NCBI GenBank assembly: GCA_003096535.1
Contig: QEKJ01000010.1
Span: 17,275 to 81,274 of the forward strand
From: Agathobaculum butyriciproducens
GTDB lineage: Bacteria; Bacillota; Clostridia; Oscillospirales; Butyricicoccaceae
Length of the DNA stretch: 64,000 nucleotides
Direction: 5' to 3'
Each line of letters begins with the position of its first letter. Position 1 is the first letter of the stretch. This document shows, piece by piece, positions 51,538 to 60,409 of the stretch. A program made the position numbers and the translations under genes. The notes beneath the pieces are model-generated. The model saw only the letters and a program-made list of their open reading frames with translations. It was not told the DNA's origin and did no database searches.

Positions 51538-51612
51538 AAAAAAATCCTCGGTTTAACCCAAGGTCAGCCGAACTTGCTGACCTTGCGGTTTGATCGGGGA
51601 TTTTTTATTTTG
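51538..51612 (+). terminator. long terminator after codB
   Basis: Nested stem: AAAATCC...GGATTTT outside, GGTTT/(G)GTTTG in the middle and AAGGTCAGC/GCTGACCTT inside, then TTTTTTATTTT. It may also have a regulatory fold. Confidence 0.8.
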
Positions 51613-51914
51613 CCGCAATACAAAAATGAGGAGAATATACAGCATGATATTGAATATACTGACGTTTATTGTATCCGTTCTTCGAGGACTGGCAGAAAAA
51701 CAATGAACGACAAAGAGGGTTGCGGATTGATTACATATCAGCCGTGCGTCCGCTGTGCAGAGCAGCTGCTAACGCGAAAGGAACAGATCTGCAAACCATA
51801 ATTTTCATGAATAGGAACACATTGTGCATACGGTTTTTCTACATGAATTGCACGATTTCAGTAAATACTACCACTATCGCAGCAGAAATACCGAAAATGG
51901 GAGGCGGAATTGCT

Positions 51915-52091
51915 ATGAAAGCAACCGGAATCGTGCGCCGGATCGACGATCTCGGCCGCGTTGTTATTCCGAAGGAAATCAGAAGAACGCTTAGGATTCG
52001 AGAGGGCGACCCGTTGCAGATGACATTGGCACAGTGGGAGAAATTCTGTTTTGCGGTAAGCAATTTAGCCAAAAGAAATGGGTGGAGTTAG
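51915..52091 (+). pseudogene. AbrB/SpoVT-type regulator, truncated
   Basis: ATG 51915 follows GGGAGGCGG. MKATGIVRRIDDLGRVVIPKEIRRTLRIREGDPL is the AbrB/SpoVT swapped-hairpin DNA-binding domain; then the frame is lost (a +1 frame reads on as IGTVGEILFCG, resembling the next block) and it stops after 58 residues, without the C-terminal GAF-like domain. SpoVT-type proteins run to about 180 residues. A bare DNA-binding domain might still bind DNA, but decay is more likely given the fragments around it. Confidence 0.75.
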
Positions 52092-52173
52092 TACATAATG
52101 ATGGAAAATGATGTGCTGACAATGAGAATATGCAAAGACATAATAGGAAGTAACTGGTTTTTGCGAATTGGCG

Positions 52174-52283
52174 CCGTCCGTGCTATCTAAGAAGGCCGAG
52201 CCGCTCAAGGTATGGCTGGCGATGGTGGGGCGTGTGAGGATCTGGATGTGCTGCACCGCGCGGAGCGGGTGCAGGTGCTGTGA
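52174..52283 (+). pseudogene. fragment of a BRO/antirepressor-type phage protein
   Basis: One frame reads PSVLSKKAEPLKVWLAMVGRVRIW, the segment found after the BRO-N domain in Firmicute prophage antirepressors; a shifted frame continues EDLDVLHRAERVQVL before a stop. Start, BRO-N domain and the rest are missing. It belongs to the decayed mobile DNA around 52-57 kb. Confidence 0.5.
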
Positions 52284-52374
52284 GCGGAAAACAATCAACC
52301 GAACAGAAAAAGAGCGAAACCATACGGTTTCGCCCTTTGTTTGTTGAAAACGGAGACGGTCGATCGGCTCCGGC

Positions 52375-53211
52375 TCAGTAGCTGACGATCAATCCGCCGC
52401 GCTCGGCGTAGTAGCTGCAGAGCCCGCGGGTCGGCAGGATCTCGATGCTTGTATTTTCCCAGATATCCAGAATGCTGTTTTTCAGCGTCTGAGCCAGTGC
52501 GAGATTATCACAATGGCTGATCGCGACATTTCCGCCGATGAATCCGTGCTCCTTCATGGTGCTGACCAGCGTCTGTACGACCTTTTTTGCACCGCGCGCC
52601 TTGCTTTCAAAGGCGATCTTTCCCTCGTCACTGCCGCTGCCGATGCCCCAGATGCCGAGAGCCTTGGCGAGCATACCCGTCAGACGGTGGATGCGTCCGT
52701 TCTTGATCAGGTTGTCAAATGAGGAGAGCGCAAAGAGAATTTTGGTTTTCTGCAGAAAACCTCTGGCGTGCGCCGCAATATCGTCAAAGGAAAGGCCCTG
52801 ACGGATCAGACGCTCGATCTCCTTTACGCAGAGCAGAACCTCCGGTCCGGTGGATAAGGAGTCCAGAATGACGATCTTTTTATCCGGATCTTTCTCCAGC
52901 GCCATATCTCTTGCCGCAAGAGCGCTGTTCATGCTGCCGGACAGCTGCGAGGAAATGGTGATCGCGATCGCGCAGTCCGCCTGTTCAAACTGCGCCAGCC
53001 ATGCGTCCGGCGTGGGGCAGGAGGTGTGGCCGGCCGAGTGTTCCTGCTCCATGGCGGAGAGCATTTCCAGCGTATCCAGATGCTCATCATCGACAAAATC
53101 CCGCTCTCCGATGCGGATGGTAAACGGCACACTGGTCAGCCGAATCCTTCCGTCTGGACTGGTGGAAGGGAGCAGATCACAGCTTGAATCCGTAATAATG
53201 TTCCAGTTCAT
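52375..53211 (-). CDS. DegV family fatty-acid-binding protein
   Basis: 278 residues from ATG 53211, with AAAGGAAAAA upstream. MNWNIITDSSCDLLPS is the DegV start; SCPTPDAWLAQFEQAD and the SSQLSGSMNSALAARDMA, SLSTGPE and LFALSSFDNLIKNGRIHRLTGMLAKALGI blocks are all present. DegV/FakB proteins bind fatty acids for phosphorylation by FakA, feeding phospholipid synthesis. No fakA is adjacent. The upstream region has a promoter with an inverted repeat. Confidence 0.92.
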   Translation of the reverse strand: MNWNIITDSSCDLLPSTSPDGRIRLTSVPFTIRIGERDFVDDEHLDTLEMLSAMEQEHSAGHTSCPTPDAWLAQFEQADCAIAITISSQLSGSMNSALAARDMALEKDPDKKIVILDSLSTGPEVLLCVKEIERLIRQGLSFDDIAAHARGFLQKTKILFALSSFDNLIKNGRIHRLTGMLAKALGIWGIGSGSDEGKIAFESKARGAKKVVQTLVSTMKEHGFIGGNVAISHCDNLALAQTLKNSILDIWENTSIEILPTRGLCSYYAERGGLIVSY

Positions 53212-53345
53212 ATGGTTTTTCCTTTCTCTCTTACTGAAAATTTTCAGTGTTATCATGGGGAAAGCGCTCTCTCTTGCAGTCGATCTGCACCGCACACAGC
53301 AGCCGGCCTGTCTTGCACACTTTCCTTCATAAAACAGAAAATAGA

Positions 53346-53400
53346 AAATGCGCGGTCTTGATGTTTTACTTATTATATAACAGAACGCGCATTTGATAAA
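53346..53400 (-). promoter_or_regulatory. degV promoter with flanking inverted repeat
   Basis: On the minus strand TTTATC (53400-53395), 17 bases, TATAAT (53377-53372). A 9-bp repeat AAATGCGCG (53346-53354) and its complement (53386-53394) bracket the core promoter, a possible operator for a fatty-acid-responsive repressor such as FapR (speculative). Confidence 0.55.
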
Positions 53401-53440
53401 TAAAAAGTTTTACAGATGTTTGCAGATGCTGGTATGGCCG

Positions 53441-54211
53441 TCAGCGGGTCAGATATTGCAGGATCAGCACAAGGATCAGCATATGTACGGGATAAAAGGC
53501 ATAGCAGGCATACTGGAACGGCTTGCTGTGATAGCCCTGCCGTCCGCGGTACAGCCAGATGGGGAGGAGCGCCAGAAGTGCAAGCCCCTGCTGACAGATC
53601 TCAAATTCCATGCCGAATATATGGACGGGATACAGCAGACCGCCCAGCAGCTGCACATTGACCCAGTAGAGGGCGAGAAGCTGTCCTGCCAGACACCACC
53701 ACTTCCGTCCGCGGAAGAAGTAGAAGATAAAGATCGTCAGCACGCCGGTGCCGTAGTAGTCCACCATGCTCAGGGTGCCCAGCACTGTGCCGATCAGCAC
53801 AACAAGCAGGGCGGTGAGCAGATACAGCCATGTCTTTTGCTTTTTGCGCACGGTTTCCATCAGATGAATGCTCAGAAGACCGAGCAGCAGCGTCCAGATC
53901 ACGTTCTGGTGCACCGGATAGAACCAGGTTCCGCCGTACATCAGGTCGAATGGCACTTCGGAGAGCACGGCAAACAGCGCAAGTCGCAGGGCGTATTTCC
54001 GGAAGCTGTGGGTGTGAAAATATCCTTCCACCGCCATGAATGCGAAGATGGGGAAGGCCAGCCGTCCGGCACACGTCAGCCAGTCCTGCGCGGGCAGGAG
54101 GGTCGCCCAGAGATGATCCATCAGCATCAGCACCATGGCGAGAATGTGAAGTGCCGCGGCGCTGAGGGAAAAACGGCCGGAGGCGGGAGTGGACAGGTTG
54201 TTGGTTGACAT
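53441..54211 (-). CDS. TraX family membrane protein
   Basis: 256 residues, eight to nine membrane helices. LHILAMVLMLMDHLWATLLPA, CAGRLAFPIFAFMAVEGYFHTHSFRKYALRLALFAVLSEVPFDLMYGG and NVIWTLLLGLL are TraX hallmarks. F-plasmid TraX acetylates pilin; chromosomal Firmicute homologues are acyltransferase-like proteins of unknown substrate. Single gene. Confidence 0.88.
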   Translation of the reverse strand: MSTNNLSTPASGRFSLSAAALHILAMVLMLMDHLWATLLPAQDWLTCAGRLAFPIFAFMAVEGYFHTHSFRKYALRLALFAVLSEVPFDLMYGGTWFYPVHQNVIWTLLLGLLSIHLMETVRKKQKTWLYLLTALLVVLIGTVLGTLSMVDYYGTGVLTIFIFYFFRGRKWWCLAGQLLALYWVNVQLLGGLLYPVHIFGMEFEICQQGLALLALLPIWLYRGRQGYHSKPFQYACYAFYPVHMLILVLILQYLTR

Positions 54212-54377
54212 ACGGGTGCTTCTTTATCTGAATCGTTCGGTAATCGGGAGGGGAGACACAGGAATGTGCTCTGCATTTATTATATACAGGAGAGCGGACA
54301 GCCGCAATGCCGCAGAGATAAACTTTTTGTGAATATCCGCTTCTCGGCAAGGAGGACACGGTGCACAGACGGAAAAC

Positions 54378-54403
54378 GCCCTGCCGACCGGTGCGGGCAG
54401 GGC
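54378..54403 (-). terminator. terminator after the MFS gene
   Basis: GCCCTGCC / GGCAGGGC stem with a ten-base loop, followed on the minus strand by GTTTTCC. The remaining part of 54212-54473 shows nothing else. Confidence 0.65.
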
Positions 54404-54473
54404 GAGAAACAGATTCCCGGCACAGCTTTGCAGCCATGCCGGGAACGGTTGAGGGAATATGAAGATCAGAAAG

Positions 54474-55892
54474 TTACAGCTCGCCGCGCGCTTCGCGCTC
54501 TGCAAGTTCTTTCATGATAGCGGGATACTTTTTGTCGAGCTGATACAGCAGGCCGACGATCAGGACGCCGACAAAGATCAGCAGCGGGCCAAACATATAG
54601 ATGTTGATGATCGAGTTGATTGCGGACTGCGACTGCACAACAGCGCTGCCGGTCGAGGAAATATAGCCGCACAGACTCATAATACCTGCAATGCTTGCCT
54701 GTGCGATGCCGGTGCCCAGCTTGGTGCCGACCGAACCGCCTGCGAAGATGAAGCTCTCCTGACGGATGTGGTGCTTCCACTGGCCAAACTCGACAACGTC
54801 ACCGATCATGCCGAATACAAAGGCGCACAGCGGTGCTTCGCCGACACCGCGCAGCATGGTGGTGAACAGGCACCAGCTGAAGCTGGTGGTGTTGAGGAAG
54901 AACAGTCCCTGACTGATCAGTACAAGGACAGCGCCTGCTACGATCATGTTGCGCTTGCCGAGCGTATCGCGCAGCAGCGGACACAGGAAGGTGAATACGA
55001 TCAGAACGATGGTTTCGGAAAGATACAGCGTGCTGTACATCCACGAGTCGTTATGGAACACATACTTGCAGTAGTACGGCAGAATCGTGCCGACAACAGC
55101 CTGATTGGTGCTCTGGAACATCCAGAGCAGCAGGACAGCCCAGAAATACTGATTGGTGACCAGCGCCTTGAGGCTGCGGCCGACCGGAATCTTTTCCTCC
55201 GAGCGGGCTGTGATGTGTACGGTTTCCTCGCACTTGACAAAGCAGGTGATGAGCAGCAGGAAAGCGATTGCGGCCCAGATGCTCATTACCTTGACCCAGG
55301 CAGCCTGATCGTTGCCGAACAGCTTGATCAGCGGCATGGTGCAGGTGACGGCAATGATACGGCCCATCGGGGACAGGCCCATGCGGAATACGGACAGCAG
55401 ATCGCGCTCCTTGGAGTCGCGGGTCATCATGGCAGACAGCGAGCCGTACGGCAGATTGATCGCCGTGTAGCAGACGGTCGTGCAGAAGTTATAGGTGACA
55501 AAGATGTACAGGAACTGGATCGTGGCGTTGGTGTGCGGTACGCTGAACAGCAGGATCGCACTCAGCGCATACGGCAGCGACATCCACAGGATCCACGGAC
55601 GGGACTGTCCCCATTTGGAATGGGTGCGGTCCACAATGAAGCCCATGACAACATCCGAGCCGCCGTCAAAGAAACGCGAGATCAGCATGACAAGACCTAC
55701 GGTTGCGACGGAAACACCGGCATAGTCGGTATAGAACAGGGTCAGCAGCGTGGCGATCATGCCGTAGACAACGTTGCACGCTACGTCACCGCCGCCGTAA
55801 GCCAGGCGCGTCAGAATATTGATTTTTCCGTTTTCAGAAACAGGTCGTGTAGGCAGAACCGCCTCTGCCTGCATGGTTGGATTGGTTTTCAC
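54474..55892 (-). CDS. GPH-family (MelB-type) sugar:cation symporter
   Basis: 472 residues from GTG 55892, behind GAAGGAGAG. Twelve membrane helices; RLAYGGGDVACNVVYGMIATLLTLFYTDYAGV, SRFFDGGSDVVMGFIVDRTHSKWGQSRPWILW and NLPYGSLSAMMTRDSKERDLLSVFRMG are hallmarks of the melibiose carrier family. It imports a glycoside or sugar acid with Na+ or H+. No glycosidase is adjacent. Between its start and 56455 there is no clear gene. Confidence 0.9.
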   Translation of the reverse strand: MKTNPTMQAEAVLPTRPVSENGKINILTRLAYGGGDVACNVVYGMIATLLTLFYTDYAGVSVATVGLVMLISRFFDGGSDVVMGFIVDRTHSKWGQSRPWILWMSLPYALSAILLFSVPHTNATIQFLYIFVTYNFCTTVCYTAINLPYGSLSAMMTRDSKERDLLSVFRMGLSPMGRIIAVTCTMPLIKLFGNDQAAWVKVMSIWAAIAFLLLITCFVKCEETVHITARSEEKIPVGRSLKALVTNQYFWAVLLLWMFQSTNQAVVGTILPYYCKYVFHNDSWMYSTLYLSETIVLIVFTFLCPLLRDTLGKRNMIVAGAVLVLISQGLFFLNTTSFSWCLFTTMLRGVGEAPLCAFVFGMIGDVVEFGQWKHHIRQESFIFAGGSVGTKLGTGIAQASIAGIMSLCGYISSTGSAVVQSQSAINSIINIYMFGPLLIFVGVLIVGLLYQLDKKYPAIMKELAEREARGEL

Positions 55893-56455
55893 GAAACATT
55901 CTCTCCTTCTCTGGTTTCGCTTCCAATTTACAGCCGCCCCAATAAAATGCACCTGATCAAACTGCGTTTTCCGGCCTGCTGCAAGCGGATAGGATTGTTT
56001 AGAGTGCAGCCTGCCTGCTTTGCAGAGATCGTGCTTCGAAATCTACATCCTCGCAAGGCGTGACCGCATCTGCTATAATATCACGAATTTACACGAATGG
56101 CAAGAAATTCTTGTATACTATATATAAAAAACTAAATATATTTTGTGCGATAGGTAAAATTAGTAGTTGATGATGCACAATTTATAATAAAATAAATAGG
56201 CGTAATAATCAAAAAAACGATGCAAACCGAGAACCGACGAACGCCGTTGCACGCAGTGCACGCTTCGCTTGGTATTTTTCGACCGACCCATATGAATCGC
56301 AGCGACGAACCGATGGAGGAGGGCTATGCGCTGGCGCTTCTGCCCGCGCTGCAGAAGGCGAGGTATTCGACTTCGTTCGGACGCCGTACCGCACATTAAA
56401 GTAGAATAGAGGAACTTCCGCACGTTGAAGCGCCCCAAAAATTAGACAAATAGGT

Positions 56456-56663
56456 TTAACAAAAATTGTAAGCACCGTTGCAGATGGCATTGACAGCGTC
56501 ACCCCAATACGCATTGTCGCGGCGCAGAATACGGCCGCAGTCGTCACAGCGGACATAGCAAGCATCAAAGCAATCTTCGCAAAGCCCGTCGCCCCTCTAC
56601 TTGGTACATGATATCGAGTGGGTGCTCGATACCACAATTCGCACAAATTATAGTCTCTTTCAT
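56456..56663 (-). pseudogene. small zinc-ribbon protein with a single-base frameshift
   Basis: ATG 56663 has a strong GGAGGAATT site. The first frame reads MKETIICANCGIEHPLDIMY; after a GGGG run near 56595 a shifted frame continues GLCEDCFDACYVRCDDCGRILRRDN and ends in NFC at 56456. Together they make a ~68-residue protein with three Cys pairs. One fewer G would restore it, so it may be a real gene with a sequencing error. Confidence 0.6.
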
Positions 56664-56785
56664 TGGTAATTCCTCCATTTTATTTGGTTAATACTCTGAA
56701 GCTAACAGCATGGTGCTGTGTGTTTTGTCATCAATGACATACACTTTAGCATCTGTCGCTTACTTACAAGGTACATCAAGTTCGT

Positions 56786-57004
56786 GCCGATACGGCGGCT
56801 GCTCCTGTGTGTGAACACTTGCAGAATGATCGCTCTGTACGCGATATGCTTGGACAGCGTGGCATTCAGCCGGAGGATCTGCCGCCTGCGGAAGATATTA
56901 AAAAACTGGAGTGGCGCGTAAAATCTTAGGAAAAGAAGTTGGCGGCACAATCTGGAAAACTGCCGGATCGTAAGGAGGGCTGTTGGTGGAGTATAGTCTG
57001 CTGA
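56786..57004 (+). pseudogene. DinD-like C-terminal fragment with a nonsense codon
   Basis: The frame reads CEHLQNDRSVRDMLGQRGIQPEDLPPAEDIKKLEWRVKS, a TAG at 56927, then EKKLAAQSGKLPDRK: the C-terminal part of DNA-damage-inducible protein D (compare RKVRQTIQELGG...PEELP...SIKQLENSVK in E. coli DinD). The BRO-like N-terminal part is missing. DinD inhibits RecA in E. coli; this copy is dead. Confidence 0.7.
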
Positions 57005-57046
57005 TTTGAAAAAAACGCTTCTACCGAAAGCGAGATAGAACAAAAG

Positions 57047-57079
57047 CCTCAGACGATAAAATGTCTGAGGCTTTTCTGC
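57047..57079 (+). terminator. terminator-like hairpin
   Basis: AAAAGCCTCAGAC / GTCTGAGGCTTTT with a short loop. A second stem, AAACCGCT...AGCGGTTT, lies at about 57148-57179 and would work leftward. Confidence 0.75.
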
Positions 57080-57182
57080 TGTCCGTATGGACGACAAATA
57101 GGCGGTAAAAAATTTTCTTCGATTTCCATTTGTATAGAAAATAAGAAAAACCGCTCATTTCAACGAAATAAGCGGTTTAACA

Positions 57183-57227
57183 TGGTACGCCCGGTGCGAT
57201 TTGAACGCATGGCCTTTGGAGTCGGAG
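57183..57227 (-). tRNA. 3' part of a tRNA-Arg (CCG), likely attachment-site scar
   Basis: On the minus strand it reads anticodon loop CTCCGAC (anticodon CCG), a 3' anticodon stem, variable loop, T arm GCGTTCAAATCGC, acceptor CGGGCGT, A and CCA. Nothing upstream of the anticodon loop resembles a tRNA 5' half. Integrases often cross over at the 3' end of tRNA genes and leave such a copy. Not a functional tRNA. Confidence 0.75.
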
Positions 57228-57374
57228 CGGTGCTATGTGAGGTGTTTGCATCGCAGCGACTACTAAAAAGGCGCAGTTCACCAACATTTTGTGTGGTTTT
57301 TGTATGTTTTCTGCACCTGTTGGGACTGCCGATATTCGGTGGCAGTAGCCTCGTAGTAGCCGCAGTGGCGTTGG

Positions 57375-57872
57375 CTATTCTTTGACCGGTGGCAGGAAAC
57401 CCTCGACCTGCTGGCGGTATTCGGACTGCTCCTCGCGGAAGAACCGCTCCAGCAGGCTGTAATCCTGTTTTGTCTGCGCGGTATTCAACGCATGATAGTA
57501 TTCTGCTTTGCGGCGGTCATTTATCACAAAGGGTATAATATCGTTTTTCAGACATTCCTTAAACAGAATCAGCCGTCCGGTTCGTCCGTTTCCGTCCTGG
57601 AACGGGTGGATAGCCTCATAATCTGCATGAAACTTTGCCAATCCGTGCAGATCATGCTTGTCTGCGGCATTATATTCGTCCAGCAGTGTCGTCATGCGCG
57701 CGTGAACATCTTCCGGCAGTGCAGTTGTAATATCCGATACGATATTTCGGCGATTCTTGTATTCTCAGATCGGATAACCGTTTGCAATATCTTCAAATAC
57801 GCCGCCGTGGTCATTTTTCTTCTGCTCAATTTGAAGACGCTGGATAAGCCGAGTGGTAAAACTTTCTGCCAT
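57375..57872 (-). pseudogene. Fic family protein with internal deletion and stop codon
   Basis: ATG 57872 opens MAESFTTRLIQRLQIEQKKNDHGG, then jumps to VFEDIANGYPI, a TGA (57767 region) in place of Gly, then EYKNRRNIVSDITTALPEDVHARM and the Fic core HADYEAIHPFQDGNGRTGRLILF (HPFxDGNGRxGR) to 57375. Intact relatives have ~100 more residues before VFEDxANGYPxGEYK. A short frame from 57695 still encodes the Fic core (106 residues). AMPylation activity is improbable. Confidence 0.8.
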
Positions 57873-57941
57873 AGTTATCTCTCCTGCTGTTCCAGATATT
57901 TGCTTTTATTATACCCAATCTGTTGCTGCTGTGCAAGGTGC

Positions 57942-58424
57942 TTAGCAATGCATCACCTTATACAGCAGGTCGAGGCAGGCATCGGTTTCGCTGTCAAAGA
58001 CGGCAACATCACACTTTTCGCCGTTCACGGCGAAGAATACCTCCCAGCCTTGTTCTGTCCATTCCATGGAATAGCAGTTCGTGCCGAAATAGCCGGCACT
58101 GAAGTCATACAGGTCTTCGGGTACTTTCAGATAGACCAGAATGGAATGCAGCTTACGGATAGTTAAATTCGGCAAGGTTTTATCAATATCGCAATAATGT
58201 GTCATGCGATAGAGCAGATTATAGCAGGCATCGGTTTCATTGGAGAATACCTTAACAGCACACTTGCTGCCGCGTTCAGTCGCATATACTTCCCAGCCTT
58301 GCGAGGTATGCTCTATTGTTTCACAGGCACCCAGTCGCATATTATTACCCAAGTCATAGGCACTGGCAGGGACTTTCAAATAGTGGAAGATCGCACGGAG
58401 CTGGTTTTGGTTCATTGCAGTCAT
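57942..58424 (-). CDS. immunity-protein candidate with a duplicated domain
   Basis: 160 residues from ATG 58424 behind GAGGAGG. It consists of two copies of one ~75-residue unit: LRAIFHYLKVPASAYDLG...CETIEHTSQGWEVYATERGSKCAVKVFSNETDACYNLLYRM and LHSILVYLKVPEDLYDFS...CYSMEWTEQGWEVFFAVNGEKCDVAVFDSETDACLDLLYKV. It overlaps the end of the TNT toxin gene (ATGA), so the two are made together. Small GWEV...ERG...DEAC-type domains occur as immunity proteins of polymorphic toxins. Neutralisation of the toxin is inferred from position. Confidence 0.7.
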   Translation of the reverse strand: MTAMNQNQLRAIFHYLKVPASAYDLGNNMRLGACETIEHTSQGWEVYATERGSKCAVKVFSNETDACYNLLYRMTHYCDIDKTLPNLTIRKLHSILVYLKVPEDLYDFSAGYFGTNCYSMEWTEQGWEVFFAVNGEKCDVAVFDSETDACLDLLYKVMHC

Positions 58425-59977
58425 TTAATAACCTCCTCTAGATAACCGTTTTCGATTAGTTCTTTAATATTAGTTGGCAGGCGGTACTGTATGCCGCCGC
58501 CGCGTTCGCCAAACGCCGGAGCGATTCTTCCTGCTTCTACATTTTCAATGGGTTTGATCACTCGATAAACATGATAGACATTCTGATTTTTATAATAGGG
58601 CAATGACCGCATTTTATATGGTGTACCTTTGGGTGCGGTAAAATCACCACCTGGTCCGCCATAGCGGTCGATTAAAGCACCGACATCAAGTGTTTCTATA
58701 TGCGTTGTTCCTGCCACAAATCCATTATCCGGTGCGTATTTAGGATAGTCAACATGACCGCTTTCATCAACGTATTTGGTATCACGGACAATCAGAGCAT
58801 CTTCTGGCAGGTTGATTTCCACAGCGTTTTGAGCCGCTGTATTTTCAAACGCCGCCACATCATCAATCATCGTCGGAGCATATTTCTGGGCTAATTCATA
58901 CGCGCCAAAAGCAATAGAGACAACGCCAAGTGAATCCAGCCAATGTTCAAGCGACAGTGTTTTTTCCGGCGAAAATGCGCCCTTTACCATATCAGCGGTA
59001 CCGAGGGTCAGCCAGTTTACGATATTATAAAGTGAGGGATCTTTTGTCATCGCATCTGTGCGCGTTTTTAATCCCTCATAAAGACCGCTGACTGTACCCA
59101 TAGTGAGCCAGTCAAGAAAGCCGCTGAGCGTTCCACGACCAATACGTTCCTGCTGGGCGGCAACAAAACCGTTCAGCAGTGCTCTGGCATCGGAGGGAAT
59201 ACGCAGCAGTGCATCATACCAATTCGAATGATTGTCGGCGTTGGGGGATGCAGCAACAACAGGCTGTTCCAATGCCGATGAAGATTCGTAAACCGGAATT
59301 ACGGCACAGCGGCAGTGCGGGTGCAGCGGAGGAAGCAAATCCTGCTGAATCAATTCATTCAGCGTAAAAGTTTTGTTGCTGAATGAAAGACAGGTATTAC
59401 AAAGTCCCTGCTGATGTTTGACGATATACTGAAATTTGTGATAGCCGGCCTTATCAAATTGATGGAGAAGATAATACCAGCTGGCTTGTATATAGGCGCC
59501 GTCAATATCATCGGCTAATCGCTTGGAGGCTTTATCCCATACAAGAAGCAGTTCTTTTGCCATTTGGTCGGTAGTGCTGTTCTGACGTATGCAAATTGTG
59601 GATTGATTCATCAGCGCCTGCGTGGTCTGCTCATTGAATGAAGTCAGATCAGAATTTAGCTTGTACCGCAGACCGGTGGGAATATCTTCTGTGCTCATGA
59701 TGAACAGCTTTGTGTATGCATTTATCGTATCATAAAGCTGTGCTTCGAACAAGGCTGAACGAGTACAAAGCTGGCTCCGTACCGCTTTTTCCTTTTCGCC
59801 TTGCGGTGCGGGCAGAGATTCACGTTCTTTCCGTGTCAGGAGCGCATGAAATGCTGTAGAGGAGGAAGTGTCCTCGTCGATATTCATATGCCGCAGATAA
59901 AACCATGCAGCTTGTTCACGAATGCGCTGACCGGTATTGTTTGCTGCCTGTAAGGCGACTGTTTTGATTACCTGCAT
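58421..59977 (-). CDS. polymorphic toxin: phage minor-head-like N-terminus with C-terminal TNT NAD+-glycohydrolase domain
   Basis: 518 residues from ATG 59977 with AAAGGAGGAC upstream. Residues about 1-250 resemble phage head-morphogenesis/Mu F-like proteins, ending with CNTCLSFSNKTFTLNELIQQDLLPPLHPHCRCAVIPV. A linker with LDWLTMGTVSGLYEGLKTR and a similar later repeat (NWLTLGTADMVKGAF) follows. Residues about 420-518 form a TNT domain: DRYGGPGGDFTAPKGTPYKMRSLPYYKN...YHVYRVIKP...APAFGERGGGIQYRLP, with the Gln in GGGIQY expected in the active site. TNT domains destroy NAD+. The downstream gene is the immunity candidate. Confidence 0.85.
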   Translation of the reverse strand: MQVIKTVALQAANNTGQRIREQAAWFYLRHMNIDEDTSSSTAFHALLTRKERESLPAPQGEKEKAVRSQLCTRSALFEAQLYDTINAYTKLFIMSTEDIPTGLRYKLNSDLTSFNEQTTQALMNQSTICIRQNSTTDQMAKELLLVWDKASKRLADDIDGAYIQASWYYLLHQFDKAGYHKFQYIVKHQQGLCNTCLSFSNKTFTLNELIQQDLLPPLHPHCRCAVIPVYESSSALEQPVVAASPNADNHSNWYDALLRIPSDARALLNGFVAAQQERIGRGTLSGFLDWLTMGTVSGLYEGLKTRTDAMTKDPSLYNIVNWLTLGTADMVKGAFSPEKTLSLEHWLDSLGVVSIAFGAYELAQKYAPTMIDDVAAFENTAAQNAVEINLPEDALIVRDTKYVDESGHVDYPKYAPDNGFVAGTTHIETLDVGALIDRYGGPGGDFTAPKGTPYKMRSLPYYKNQNVYHVYRVIKPIENVEAGRIAPAFGERGGGIQYRLPTNIKELIENGYLEEVIK

Positions 59978-60409
59978 AAAGTCCTCCTTTCAAATAACAC
60001 GAATATTTGTTCTATGGAATAGGAGGGGAATGGGATTTTGTCAAGAGAAATAAATTCAAAAGCAAGAAATTGATAGATATTGCCTATTGAACTTCCAACA
60101 ACTTCATAAAAATCTGCTCTCTGATTTAGTCCAACTACCCAGCAAGTCAGGTCCTGCCATTCGGATACTTTTCGAGCGGCAGGGCCTGTCGTTTTGCGCA
60201 TGAACCGCACTTATCTATTCTAACCTTTTTACACTTTCTATCATTGACAATGCCATATTCAGGTCTAAACTATCCTGTTAAGGCATTTAAGAAGAAAATC
60301 AGTCATATTGAAAAATGTAATTTATTTTCGAGAAATATTCACTATTCGGCATTATCTTTTTACATTCCGATAACATAAAGATAATCTTAACACATTGGAG
60401 GTTATCTCT
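59978..60409. other. 432-base gap between toxin and helicase genes
   Basis: It contains an imperfect inverted repeat GGTCCTGCC...GGCAGGGCC (about 60150-60190) and AT-rich promoter-like DNA before 60410. An 80-residue minus-strand open frame covers the repeat but resembles nothing I know. No gene called. Confidence 0.4.

Noticed and set aside
54459..56063. 534-codon plus-strand frame opposite the MFS transporter
   Set aside because: Shadow of a clear twelve-helix transporter; composition is Asp/Gln/His-rich as expected for antisense.
56220..56399. 59-codon plus-strand frame (starts MQTENRRTPL)
   Set aside because: No ribosome site; the minus strand has equally long frames here and nothing resembles a known protein, so coding cannot be supported.
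59968..60210. 80-codon minus-strand frame upstream of the TNT toxin
   Set aside because: It spans an inverted repeat, has no ribosome site and no recognisable features.
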